Part shown: positions 1 to 7,821 of the stretch, in pieces
Layout of the letters: every line of letters begins with the position of its first letter
Numbering within the stretch: the first letter of the stretch is position 1
Source: Prochlorococcus marinus
GTDB taxonomy: Bacteria; Cyanobacteriota; Cyanobacteriia; PCC-6307; Cyanobiaceae
NCBI RefSeq assembly: GCF_001180265.1
Contig: NZ_CVSW01000063.1
Coordinates: forward strand, 26,123 to 90,122
DNA: 64,000 nucleotides
Direction: 5' to 3'
Program-made: the position numbers and the translations under genes
The notes under the pieces: model-generated
Told to the model about the DNA's origin: nothing
What the model saw: the letters and a program-made list of their open reading frames with translations, nothing else
Databases searched by the model: none

Positions 1-10
1 GGGTTTCTTT

Positions 11-235
11 TCCACTACAGGTTAATAGGAAATCATAAGAATTGAACCCCAAGTCGTTATGGCATTTCTTTCCACCACATGGGGGATTATCTACCACATT
101 CATTTAAAAAAAAACTACATTTATCCACCACATTTTGATGGCAATTATAACGTTAAATTCAAAATAACAATTTAAATCTAAATTTAATCAACTATCGCTT
201 ATTTGAGTGCATTTAGGAAGAATAATTACCACACT
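11..235. repeat. Degenerate short direct repeats (tCCACCACAt-like) beside tRNA-Ser
   Basis: The first 261 bases hold no convincing gene. They contain several copies of a motif close to TCCACCACAT on the plus strand: 11-20 (one variant), 71-80 and 124-133 (identical to each other), 91-100 and about 227-235 (variants). On the other strand this reads as repeated ATGTGGTGGA. Spacing is irregular, so this is not a tandem array or a CRISPR. It could be a cluster of protein-binding sites, a decayed sequence downstream of the tRNA, or chance in a short window edge. Confidence 0.35.
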
Positions 236-261
236 CAAAAGTGAAAGGATTTAATTTTATG

Positions 262-346
262 CGGAGAGGGTGGGATTCGAACCCACGAATAGTCACCTAT
301 TAAACGATTTCGAATCGTTCGCTTTCGACCACTCAGCCACCTCTCC
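262..346 (-). tRNA. tRNA-Ser (anticodon CGA)
   Basis: Read on the minus strand, the 7-bp acceptor stem GGAGAGG/CCTCTCC closes an 85-nt cloverleaf with a T-arm GGTTCGAATCC-type sequence and a long variable arm, as expected for a class II serine tRNA. The anticodon loop TTCGAAA places CGA at positions 34-36, so it reads the UCG codon. The 3' CCA is not encoded. It lies 63 bases downstream of the iron-binding protein gene on the same strand. Confidence 0.95.
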
Positions 347-409
347 AGCTTTTATTGATTATCTATAAATCAGATAAAAAAATTATGATCTTTTTATTTA
401 TCTTAATTT

Positions 410-1432
410 TTAATCCCAACCAGCATCTTTCATCAAGTTTATTGCAAGAGAGTTATTTACCCCTAGTTCATCTACAGTAACCTTATCAGGAGTAAATTCC
501 CCAAAGTTCTTGACTATAGGGTTTTGATTAACCTCTTTTAATGGATGTTCAAAGGTAGGAGCTGCTAATCCTTTGCTGCCGCTTGGAGAAGCTAAATATT
601 CAAGGAGCTTAATAGCTTCAGCTTTATTAGTTGCGTATTTTGCAACCCCTCCAGCACTTATATTTACATGGGCAGGGCTTGGGGTAATAACTGCTGTTCT
701 TTGCGCATAAAGAGTATCTCTCCTGCCATTAACCCCAGCCAACATCCTTGCAACATAATAATGATTAACAATTCCTACTCCACATTTTTTCTTAGAAACT
801 GCTCTAATTATTGAAATATCTCCAGGGAAGAAAGGTTGAGAAACATTAGAAATCATTCCGTTTAACCAAGCCTTAGTTTCCAATTCCCCTTTATTAACTA
901 TTTGATTAGCTACTAAAGATTGATTATATGGGCTTTTTCTATTTCTTAAACATACTTTACCTTTTAAGGAGGGATCAGCTAAGTCTGTATAGTCATTTAT
1001 CTTACTAATATCAACAACTTTTGGATTAGCAACCATAACTCTAACTCTTCTAGTGAGTGCATACCATTCCTTATCTTTATCCTTGAGTCCAGTTGGAACA
1101 TCATTTTCCAATGATTTTGATTCTACACTTTGGAGAAGTCCAGCTTTAGCAGCATTTGTAATTCTTGCTGCATCAACTAGCAATATTAAATCCGCCTGAG
1201 AATTCTTTCCCTCTCTTTTCAATCTTTCAATTAAAGATATTCCTGCCGCTTCTATTAGCCTAACTTTTATTCCTGTTTCTTCTGCAAATTTTTTGTATAC
1301 ACTTCTATCAGTATTGTAATGTCTACCCGAATAAACTCTGACTTCTTTTTCTGTTGAATTGGCTGGTAAATTTACATTAAATAAAAATGTTAATGTTAGT
1401 GCTGAGTAAAAAAGTTTTTTTAAGTTTTGCAC
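410..1432 (-). CDS. futA: Fe(III) ABC transporter substrate-binding protein, FutA/IdiA type
   Basis: 340 aa periplasmic ferric-iron binding protein that would deliver iron to a FutBC-type ABC permease (not in this window). An N-terminal hydrophobic stretch (residues about 5-26) ending in PANS looks like a Sec signal peptide; no lipobox is seen. The mature start with VRVYSGRHYNTDRS, the mid-region GKVCLRNRKSPYN and the tyrosine pair in VNHYYVARML are characteristic of FutA/IdiA iron-binding proteins, in which clustered tyrosines coordinate Fe3+. The start is GTG at 1430-1432. It is divergent from a PKHD-type oxygenase, a pairing often seen with iron uptake genes. In Prochlorococcus this gene family (idiA) is iron-stress induced; that regulation is family knowledge, not seen here. 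Confidence 0.92.
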   Translation of the reverse strand: MQNLKKLFYSALTLTFLFNVNLPANSTEKEVRVYSGRHYNTDRSVYKKFAEETGIKVRLIEAAGISLIERLKREGKNSQADLILLVDAARITNAAKAGLLQSVESKSLENDVPTGLKDKDKEWYALTRRVRVMVANPKVVDISKINDYTDLADPSLKGKVCLRNRKSPYNQSLVANQIVNKGELETKAWLNGMISNVSQPFFPGDISIIRAVSKKKCGVGIVNHYYVARMLAGVNGRRDTLYAQRTAVITPSPAHVNISAGGVAKYATNKAEAIKLLEYLASPSGSKGLAAPTFEHPLKEVNQNPIVKNFGEFTPDKVTVDELGVNNSLAINLMKDAGWD

Positions 1433-1534
1433 TTTTTAAAATAAGTATCTATCGTTACTTTATACCCATCAAAACTGCTAAGGCTTTAAAAGCGATCATC
1501 TATACATAGAGATGTATCATTTTATATATTGCAA

Positions 1535-2200
1535 ATGAATTATTTAACTCATCAGTTACTAAATGCTGAAGAAATAAATCTAATAAAACAAGAACTAAGT
1601 GAAGAAATTTTAGGTTGGGAAGATGGTAAATATACTGCAGGAAGCCATGCTTCTGAGGTAAAAAATAATTTGCAACTAAATAGAAAATCAGATATCTCTG
1701 AAAAATTATCTCTGCTAATTAAAAAAAAGATTTTAAATGATGATTTAATAAAAAGTTTTTCTTTACCAAAACATATTCACGGAATCATGTTCACAAAATC
1801 CCTAAAAGGGATGAGCTACGGAAGACATATCGATAATGCATACATGTCAACAGGCAGAGCTGATTTATCATTCACAATTTTTCTTTCAGAAAAAAGTCAA
1901 TATGAAGGGGGTGAACTATTGATTGAGAATATGACTTCTGAGAGTAAATTCAAACTCAATAAAGGAGAAATTATAATTTATCCAAGTACTTATTTACATT
2001 CCGTTGAAGAAGTTCTTAAAGGAGAAAGAATAGTATGTGTTGGATGGATTGAAAGCTATGTAAAAAGTATTGAGGAGAGAGAATATTTATTTGATTTAGA
2101 TGCCGCTGCAAGGAGTCTACTTGCAAAGCATGGCAGATCTGACGAAATTGATCTCATTTTCAAATCCTATTCAAATCTATTAAGAGTAATTAGTGATTAG
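1535..2200 (+). CDS. PKHD-type Fe(II)/2-oxoglutarate-dependent hydroxylase (PiuC-like)
   Basis: About 221 aa. The jelly-roll iron site is visible as H-x-D in YGRHIDNAYM (about residues 105-107), the distal His in YLHSVEEV and the 2OG-binding Arg in GERIVCVGW. This matches PiuC/YbiX-type PKHD hydroxylases, which are linked to iron uptake in many bacteria although the substrate is generally unknown. The ATG at 1535 is preferred; a TTG two codons upstream (1529) is the only longer option. It is divergently transcribed from futA across about 100 bases that include the palindrome 1502-1517. The genomic link to iron uptake is inference from neighbours plus the family's usual context. Confidence 0.82.
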   Translation: MNYLTHQLLNAEEINLIKQELSEEILGWEDGKYTAGSHASEVKNNLQLNRKSDISEKLSLLIKKKILNDDLIKSFSLPKHIHGIMFTKSLKGMSYGRHIDNAYMSTGRADLSFTIFLSEKSQYEGGELLIENMTSESKFKLNKGEIIIYPSTYLHSVEEVLKGERIVCVGWIESYVKSIEEREYLFDLDAAARSLLAKHGRSDEIDLIFKSYSNLLRVISD

Positions 2201-2274
2201 ATAAGAATCATTTTATACAAAGAAAAGAATATTAAATTAGAAATGTATAGAATAGTTTTAAACAAATTACTTTA

Positions 2275-2514
2275 ATGCCAAAAAAAAGTTCAATTGCTAT
2301 TTTTATCGCAGCGACTAGCGCACTAGCTATATCAACAGCGGATTCTAACTCAGTTAAATCTGGTGAAAACGATTTAGGAGGATTAAAAGAATGGAATACC
2401 GATATGCCTTTAGATGCAGATTTTAAACTAGATTCTGATGCTCAAAAAATAGCTGACGAAGCAGCAAACTCAAGTACTTGTATTCCTATTGGAGAAGGAG
2501 AAAATTGTTGGTAA
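2275..2514 (+). CDS. Small exported protein of unknown function with a C-terminal Cys pair
   Basis: 79 aa, not recognised. Residues about 6-22 form a short hydrophobic stretch after two lysines, which looks like a signal peptide or anchor. The remainder is acidic and ends in STCIPIGEGENCW, with the only two cysteines ten residues apart close to the C terminus, which could form a disulfide outside the cytoplasm. It lies 74 bases after the PKHD hydroxylase on the same strand and is followed by a strong terminator, so it may be the last gene of that unit. No double-glycine leader is present, so it does not look like a prochlorosin precursor. Confidence 0.6.
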   Translation: MPKKSSIAIFIAATSALAISTADSNSVKSGENDLGGLKEWNTDMPLDADFKLDSDAQKIADEAANSSTCIPIGEGENCW

Positions 2515-2556
2515 TTTTTTTCAATTAAAGACTTACTAGTTAAATTAACCAACTTA

Positions 2557-2591
2557 AAAAAAAAAAAACGCCCTAGATAGGGCGTTTTTTT
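2557..2591. terminator. Bidirectional Rho-independent terminator
   Basis: A 6-bp G+C-rich stem (CGCCCT 2569-2574, loop AGAT, AGGGCG 2579-2584) is flanked by a long A-run on the left and a T-run on the right. It can therefore terminate both the plus-strand small gene ending at 2514 and the minus-strand porin gene ending at 2604. Confidence 0.9.
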
Positions 2592-2603
2592 ATGAGCGAT
2601 AAT

Positions 2604-3899
2604 TTAGAACTTGAAAGTTGTATTCACAACATAACCAGTCATATCAGTCTCAACATCACTTGCATTCTCATGAGTACCTCCAAAAATAGCTGGAGTGACA
2701 CTAATTGAATCGTTTACTTTGTATTCATAGTAAATTTCGTATAAGAATGGATCAACCTCATCATTCTCTTGTTTTTGTGGTTGACCAAAAGCGATACCAA
2801 TTCTGTCATCAGGAGAGAACATATCCTGCCAGTTAAGACCTACAAAATAAGCAGTTGTATTTGAATTTGTAGCATTATCAGTTTCAGAAGTATCATAACC
2901 TAATGAAATAGATGGAACAGCAGTTCCTGTCTCCTCTGGTCTCCACCAAGCTCTCAAACCGATATTGGTACTACTTCCATCACCACCTCTTAATGCTCCA
3001 TCATCAGAAGTGAAATAAGATGTATCAGCCCAACCGTTGTACTTATTATTTACAATGGCTGAAACAGAATATCTTGGTTGTGTATAACCAACTTGAGTTG
3101 CCCAACTAGTTTTTGTTTCGTCAGTTAAAAGACCAGTATTGATATAACTTGATCCAGATTTTGTAGTTGAATTAGATTTAGTACCGACGTTTGTACTGAA
3201 TGCGAAACCATTGTCAGCTTTGTAAGCATAGCCAGCACCAGTATCTGTACTTGCACCATATGCAGCTGCGTTACCTCCAAGAGTAAACGCTTTTAAGACA
3301 GGCTTATAAATAGATGGAGTTGTGCCATGCATATAATAGTTTTCAATTTTTGGGCCTATCCAAACAGTGTGATGATCACCAATTGGAGTTGTGTACCAAA
3401 TTTTGTCAACCTTTAAATTGTCAGCATTACCATTACCAGCCTTAAGGTATGAATTTACTTCACCTTTCTGGACTGAGTATCCTTGGTGGTTACCACTCTT
3501 AATTCTTACATAAAGATTATCATCACCAGTAAAACTTGTATTCAAGTTCATTTGGTAAGTGTAATATCCCTGAATTTTTCCGGTATAGGCATCATCGTCA
3601 GTATCGGCTTGTCCAACGGAAAAAATAGCTTTACCGTCAAGAGTAGTGGTATCTGAGAAGCTGCCTGCTTCAAATTCATTTTGCTTAACTTCTAAGCCAT
3701 CAACACGGCCTTTAAGTGTCGCAATTTCGTTACTCACTTCTTTAGTGAATGTTGTGCTATCAAATCTTTGAGCTTTAGAACTAGCACGTTCGTAGCTATT
3801 CATAGCTTCAAGATTAAAAGCTTCGGATGCCTGAGCAGCCATAGGTGATAAAACACCCAGAGCAGTACCTGCAACCAAAAGTTTTTGGAAGAGTTTCAT
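2604..3899 (-). CDS. som: Outer-membrane porin, cyanobacterial Som/iron-uptake-porin type
   Basis: 431 aa. A clear signal peptide (residues 1-24, cleavage after AAQA) is followed by a short helical/coiled region containing EIATLKGRVDGLEVKQ and then a long beta-barrel-like sequence rich in alternating aromatic and small residues, ending in the aromatic TTFKF typical of outer-membrane barrels. The usual N-terminal SLH domain of cyanobacterial Som porins is absent or heavily degenerate. It would form a diffusion channel in the outer membrane; relatives have been annotated as iron uptake porins. Well separated from its neighbours, with its own terminator. A distinct transcription unit is likely. 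Confidence 0.88.
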   Translation of the reverse strand: MKLFQKLLVAGTALGVLSPMAAQASEAFNLEAMNSYERASSKAQRFDSTTFTKEVSNEIATLKGRVDGLEVKQNEFEAGSFSDTTTLDGKAIFSVGQADTDDDAYTGKIQGYYTYQMNLNTSFTGDDNLYVRIKSGNHQGYSVQKGEVNSYLKAGNGNADNLKVDKIWYTTPIGDHHTVWIGPKIENYYMHGTTPSIYKPVLKAFTLGGNAAAYGASTDTGAGYAYKADNGFAFSTNVGTKSNSTTKSGSSYINTGLLTDETKTSWATQVGYTQPRYSVSAIVNNKYNGWADTSYFTSDDGALRGGDGSSTNIGLRAWWRPEETGTAVPSISLGYDTSETDNATNSNTTAYFVGLNWQDMFSPDDRIGIAFGQPQKQENDEVDPFLYEIYYEYKVNDSISVTPAIFGGTHENASDVETDMTGYVVNTTFKF

Positions 3900-4026
3900 T
3901 TTACCTCACACGAAAATACCCATAATTATGGGTAATAAAATTGTATCGGAGGTAACTTTTTTGGGTAGAATAATTAGATGCAGTTGAGTGTATAAAATTT
4001 TACATTAATCTATTTGGAGTTTTTTA

Positions 4027-4896
4027 TTAATTTTTAACTAATGGAAACCCCATCAATTCTCTTTCCTCAATCCAAGATGATGCAACTTCTCTAGCTAAAT
4101 TTCTAATCTTCTCAATATATTGAGCACGATCTGTAACAGAAATTACTCCTCTTGCATCAAGCAAATTAAAAGCATGACTACATTTCAAAACAAAATCAAG
4201 CGCAGGATAAGTCAGTTTCTTTTCAGCTAAACTATTTGCCTCATCTTGGTAAATTTCAAATAATTTCCTAAGATTCTGTGGATTAGATTCAGTGAAGTTA
4301 TATGTGCATTGGCTTTTTTCAAACTGAAGCCAAATATCACTATATTTCATATTTCTATTCCAATTCAGGTCCCAAATACTTTCCTTGTCCTGTAAAAACA
4401 TTGCAATACGCTCCAACCCATAAGTTATTTCAATAGGGATTGGATTACAATCTAATCCTCCACATTGCTGGAAATAGGTGAATTGAGTAACTTCCATGCC
4501 ATCCAACCAGACTTCCCAACCTACTCCCCAAGCCCCGAGTGTTGGTGACTCCCAATTATCTTCTACAAATCTTATATCATGATTTCTAGGATTAATGCCT
4601 AAAGATTCTAAAGATGTTAAATATTTTTCTTGTATTCCATCGGGTGAAGGCTTAATAATTACTTGATATTGGAAGTAATGTTGGGCTCTATTGGGATTAT
4701 CACCAAACCTTCCATCTGTAGGTCTTCTACACGGTTCTGCATATGCAACACTCCAAGGTTCTGGTCCAATAGCTCTTAAAAAAGTATGCGGATTCATAGT
4801 CCCAGCACCTTTTTCTGTATCATAAGGCTGCATTATCAGGCATCCTTCTTCGGACCAAAAATTATTTAATCTTTGAATTATCTCCTGAAAAAGCAT
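4027..4896 (-). CDS. glyQ: Glycyl-tRNA synthetase alpha subunit
   Basis: 289 aa, full length for the bacterial alpha chain of the alpha2beta2 glycyl-tRNA synthetase, which activates glycine and charges tRNA-Gly in the cytoplasm. Family signatures include [16 protein letters not shown] near the N terminus, [16 protein letters not shown], the YVEPSRRP-like segment (here [14 protein letters not shown]) and [10 protein letters not shown]. The beta subunit gene (glyS) is not in the window, as is normal in cyanobacteria where the two genes are separate. Confidence 0.98.
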   Translation of the reverse strand: MLFQEIIQRLNNFWSEEGCLIMQPYDTEKGAGTMNPHTFLRAIGPEPWSVAYAEPCRRPTDGRFGDNPNRAQHYFQYQVIIKPSPDGIQEKYLTSLESLGINPRNHDIRFVEDNWESPTLGAWGVGWEVWLDGMEVTQFTYFQQCGGLDCNPIPIEITYGLERIAMFLQDKESIWDLNWNRNMKYSDIWLQFEKSQCTYNFTESNPQNLRKLFEIYQDEANSLAEKKLTYPALDFVLKCSHAFNLLDARGVISVTDRAQYIEKIRNLAREVASSWIEERELMGFPLVKN

Positions 4897-5020
4897 GAAA
4901 TTAAAAAGTTTGAAAATTCAATTAAATTATTCCAAATATAATAACAAAGCTTCTTTAGGAGCAAATGTGAAAAATTTTAAAACTATTTTTATTCCTTCGC
5001 AAAAATTTTAACCGCTCAAA

Positions 5021-5410
5021 TTATTGATTAAAAAAATCTAATGGCAAAGGTCCGTAAGTATTAGATTCGCGAGAATCTTCGTCAAATTGGCATGTTAATA
5101 AAATACCCTCACCAAGACCATTCTCAGATCGAATAAAAACATTTCCAGTTTTTTGATTTGCTTTTAAAAAAACACTTCCATTGGCATGAAGAGAATCTAA
5201 ATCTAGAAATTCAATTGAGGAATATTTTTTAGAAATTGATTTTAGTGCCTTAATTGCTTGATAATCAGAAGATGCCATTATTCCAATTGTTATCCAATCA
5301 GAATTTAAGAAATATTCTTCAAGTTCCTCTAATAACTTTTTCATTTGAATTTTACTTATTTGAGGCGCAGATCTAAAGCTGTTTAAATCAATTAAGTTAT
5401 TTATTTCCAT
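5021..5410 (-). CDS. DUF1824 family protein
   Basis: 129 aa. The sequence matches the cyanobacterial DUF1824 family, with the internal stretch DWITIGIMASSDYQAIKALKS and the C-terminal TYGPLPLDFF. No biochemical function is known to me. No membrane segments or signal peptide are seen, so it is probably cytoplasmic. It starts 30 bases downstream of the MIF-like tautomerase on the same strand, so the two plus the 56-aa gene upstream probably form one transcript. Confidence 0.85.
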   Translation of the reverse strand: MEINNLIDLNSFRSAPQISKIQMKKLLEELEEYFLNSDWITIGIMASSDYQAIKALKSISKKYSSIEFLDLDSLHANGSVFLKANQKTGNVFIRSENGLGEGILLTCQFDEDSRESNTYGPLPLDFFNQ

Positions 5411-5440
5411 TTTTATTACTAGCCAAACAAAATAAAAGTT

Positions 5441-5773
5441 TTATCCAAATGTTCTACCATTCCATGCCCACATAGTCGCAGATACATCCTCGAAAGAAAT
5501 ATAAATTTTATCTATTGGAATTCCTATCTTCTCATATACAAATTCGGAAATCGGCATTGCCATATCTGAAGGCTTTAAAGAACCAATTGACTTAATTTCT
5601 AAAAAGCAACAGGGACCCTGATCATCAAAAAACATTTCACTATTATCATCTAATTTTGCCATGACAAATCTTTGAGATTTATTAGTTAAAGACGAAATTA
5701 AAATTGAGATTTCTTCAAGTAATTTTTTTTTATCCTCTACTTTTACTGAAGTCGAGACATTAATATATGGCAT
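5441..5773 (-). CDS. MIF/phenylpyruvate tautomerase family protein
   Basis: 110 aa, the usual length for a macrophage migration inhibitory factor homologue. Pro2 directly follows Met1 and would be the N-terminal catalytic proline after Met removal. The family segments MPYINVSTSV, the SEMFFDDQ region and the C-terminal SATMWAWNGRTFG are clear. Members tautomerise phenylpyruvate or related enols in vitro; an MIF homologue is known from Prochlorococcus, but its role in cyanobacteria is unresolved. The gene starts three bases after the stop of the 56-aa gene and precedes DUF1824. Confidence 0.93.
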   Translation of the reverse strand: MPYINVSTSVKVEDKKKLLEEISILISSLTNKSQRFVMAKLDDNSEMFFDDQGPCCFLEIKSIGSLKPSDMAMPISEFVYEKIGIPIDKIYISFEDVSATMWAWNGRTFG

Positions 5774-5775
5774 TC

Positions 5776-5946
5776 TTATGCAGCCAAATAATCTTTTTGA
5801 GAATCAGTCTCTAGATAATGAGGTTTACTGGTTAATACTTTTTTTGATGATAGATATGCCATATCGTATTTACTTATTCCATTTTTATAGGGATTGAAAA
5901 GAGCTTTATTAGACCTACCTTTTTTGCTCCTTTTTGATACATTCAT
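5776..5946 (-). CDS. Small basic protein of unknown function upstream of the MIF-like gene
   Basis: A 56-aa reading frame from ATG at 5944-5946 to TAA at 5776-5778. The protein begins MNVSKRSKKGRSNKALFNPY and ends DYLAA; it is lysine-rich, has no hydrophobic segment and is not recognised. Support comes from its position: its stop is only two bases before the ATG of the tautomerase gene (5773), the tight spacing expected of an operon partner with possible translational coupling. An internal ATG would give a shorter product. Function cannot be given. Confidence 0.6.
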   Translation of the reverse strand: MNVSKRSKKGRSNKALFNPYKNGISKYDMAYLSSKKVLTSKPHYLETDSQKDYLAA

Positions 5947-6095
5947 TTCTAATTAAATTGTTAATCCATAATTTAACTTTTTTTAAGTAGATGTCTAGTT
6001 TTTTTAAATATTTTTAATTAATTAAATAAAAATAATTTTTAAAACACACATAGAATTTCTATTTATTAGATTTATACAAATTACTGATAAATGTT

Positions 6096-6734
6096 TTGGA
6101 AGTATTGAATAGTTATCAAAGAAAAAAAATTGATGAAAGTAATGATGAAGTATTTTATTCTAGTCCAAAATTTGTATACCATCTTGATGCAAACTTCAGA
6201 CAATATCTTTCACGTGTTTATGAAAATGAGATAGCTGATTATTCAATAGTCCTTGATCTAATGTCCAGTTGGGATAGTTATTTACCAAAAGGGAAAAAAT
6301 ACAAAAAGGTTATTGGACATGGCTTAAACAAACAAGAACTTGAAAAAAACAAAATTTTTGATTCTTATTGGATACAAAATTTCAATCTAAATCAAGAAAT
6401 CCCACTAGATGATGGAACTATTGATTGTTGCTTAATGGTCGCAGCCTGGCAATACTTACAATATCCAGAAAATTTAACTAGGGAAATCTTAAGGATCTTA
6501 AGTAATAAGGGTAAATTTATAATAGCTTTTTCAAATAGAGCATTTTGGCATAAGGCTCCCAACATATGGACTACATCTTCTGAAGAGGAGAGAGTCAAAT
6601 ATGTAAGAAAAGTTTTAATTTCAAACGGATTTAATGAACCAAAAATTATTAAAAAGTTTAATGAATCAACCCTTAATTTCTTCAATTTTTTAAATAAAGA
6701 TCCATTTTATTGTTTAATCGCAACTAAAGAGTAA
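6096..6734 (+). CDS. Class I SAM-dependent methyltransferase-like protein
   Basis: 212 aa. The Rossmann methyltransferase pattern is visible but divergent: YSIVLDLMSSWDSYLP (motif I, lacking the classic GxGxG), IPLDDGTIDCCLMVAAWQYLQYP (the motif that in Methyltransf_11 carries D.....V..L.H) and REILRILSNKGKFIIAFSNR (post-motif). Substrate unknown. No ATG is available near the N terminus; TTG at 6096 is the chosen start, and a second TTG three codons later (6105) is possible. It stands alone, with about 150 bases of AT-rich sequence without other genes upstream. Confidence 0.7.
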   Translation: MEVLNSYQRKKIDESNDEVFYSSPKFVYHLDANFRQYLSRVYENEIADYSIVLDLMSSWDSYLPKGKKYKKVIGHGLNKQELEKNKIFDSYWIQNFNLNQEIPLDDGTIDCCLMVAAWQYLQYPENLTREILRILSNKGKFIIAFSNRAFWHKAPNIWTTSSEEERVKYVRKVLISNGFNEPKIIKKFNESTLNFFNFLNKDPFYCLIATKE

Positions 6735-6843
6735 GTTAATCCTGTATTATCGCTTCACGATAAGGTTAGTAAAAAGATTCCAATTTTGATCCATAGCCAT
6801 ACTTTTAAATTTTTACTACTATTGGATAGTTAAAATAAACAAT

Positions 6844-7089
6844 ATGGGCTCTAAAAGAGAAAAATATCCTGAAAAATGCCCTTGGGATCTTGGACCTAAT
6901 CAGCATTTAGCTAAAGAAGAAAACTGGACTTTAAGATTAGGTGAGGCAAATGTATGTTTCAGCAAGAATAAGCTAGACAATAATTATTTTCATGTAATTA
7001 GTAATGAAAATGAAGAACAAATTTTAGCCTTCAGAGCAAGACTTCTATATCAAAAACTACTTGATAAAGGATTTAGATTGGTTGAATAA
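6844..7089 (+). CDS. Conserved hypothetical protein
   Basis: 81 aa, ATG start, no family recognised. The protein is hydrophilic, with the N-terminal segment YPEKCPWDLGPNQHL followed by a probable beta-rich middle and a helical C terminus (ILAFRARLLYQKLLDKGF). There is no signal peptide or membrane segment. It converges with the 217-aa gene that ends at 7094, leaving only four bases between stops. Confidence 0.65.
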   Translation: MGSKREKYPEKCPWDLGPNQHLAKEENWTLRLGEANVCFSKNKLDNNYFHVISNENEEQILAFRARLLYQKLLDKGFRLVE

Positions 7090-7093
7090 AAAC

Positions 7094-7747
7094 TTATTTC
7101 AAGATACTTAAATCCTCGAAGACAAACTTTTGTATTTCTTCTTCTTGATTTTGGTTTAAATATTTTATTGTTCTGGAATTCAAGATCCAATGATCCTCTT
7201 CATCTATATTTGTGAATTCATCCTCATATTCTAATTTTTGTGATTTCGCCTTAAGTGAAACTGGATCAATTGATTGACTACTATATTTTTTACTAAGAGA
7301 ACCTATTCCTGTATCAAAGAATTCTTCAACAAAAATTTCAATTATTGTTCCATGAATTTTTCTATAGACCATATTGATACAGTCATTTTTAACTCTATAT
7401 TTATCTCCTTGATTCTTTCCTGAAACACTCATTTCAATACCGCTTTCAGAATTTTTGAGTAAATTAAAATAATTTTCTGCATGAATAGATTTAAATTCTC
7501 TCTTAACCCTGTGTATACATACTTCAAATAACTGTGAGGAAATACTTTTAACAATTTTTTCATCTTCTATATTTTGAATTTTCGGTTTAAAATCTTTACT
7601 TAATAAGAATTCACCTGTATGAACTTGATTATTAATTAAAAAGATACATTTACCTTTGTAACCATTAAAATCATTCTTCCAGGTATACCTATTTTCATAA
7701 GCCTTTCTAAAAATCTCCTTACAATTAATTTCTTTTAGATTCTCCAT
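7094..7747 (-). CDS. Hypothetical protein, 217 aa
   Basis: Not recognised. The protein is hydrophilic and charged without signal peptide or membrane helices. Segments such as WKNDFNGYKGKCIFLINNQVHTGEFLL suggest alternating beta strands as in small beta-barrel folds of cyanobacterial proteins, but no named family can be assigned. It has an ATG start at 7745-7747 and lies just upstream (same strand) of the terminator-flanked gap leading to the pcb gene's 3' end. Confidence 0.6.
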   Translation of the reverse strand: MENLKEINCKEIFRKAYENRYTWKNDFNGYKGKCIFLINNQVHTGEFLLSKDFKPKIQNIEDEKIVKSISSQLFEVCIHRVKREFKSIHAENYFNLLKNSESGIEMSVSGKNQGDKYRVKNDCINMVYRKIHGTIIEIFVEEFFDTGIGSLSKKYSSQSIDPVSLKAKSQKLEYEDEFTNIDEEDHWILNSRTIKYLNQNQEEEIQKFVFEDLSILK

Positions 7748-7780
7748 TAATTTCTTAAAAATATTTATTAATTCTACAAA

Positions 7781-7810
7781 AAAACCTCCCTGTTAGAAGA
7801 GAGGTTTTTT
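7781..7810. terminator. Rho-independent terminator downstream of pcb
   Basis: Inverted repeat AAAACCTC (7781-7788) and GAGGTTTT (7801-7808) around a 12-base loop, with T-run to the right and A-run to the left. It lies 12-40 bases beyond the pcb stop on the minus strand, so it most likely ends the isiB/pcb transcripts. Confidence 0.8.
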
Positions 7811-7821
7811 ATTAGATTGAA

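Noticed and set aside
1433..1534. Classical Fur box between futA and the PKHD gene
   Set aside because: No convincing match to the 19-bp GATAATGATAATCATTATC consensus by eye; only the unrelated short palindrome at 1502-1517.
2275..2514. Prochlorosin/lanthipeptide precursor
   Set aside because: No double-glycine leader end, few Ser/Thr in the C-terminal part, and no LanM-type enzyme in the window; the N terminus looks like a signal peptide.
6091..6108. ATG start at 6091 for the methyltransferase-like gene
   Set aside because: That ATG is in another frame and meets a stop after five codons.
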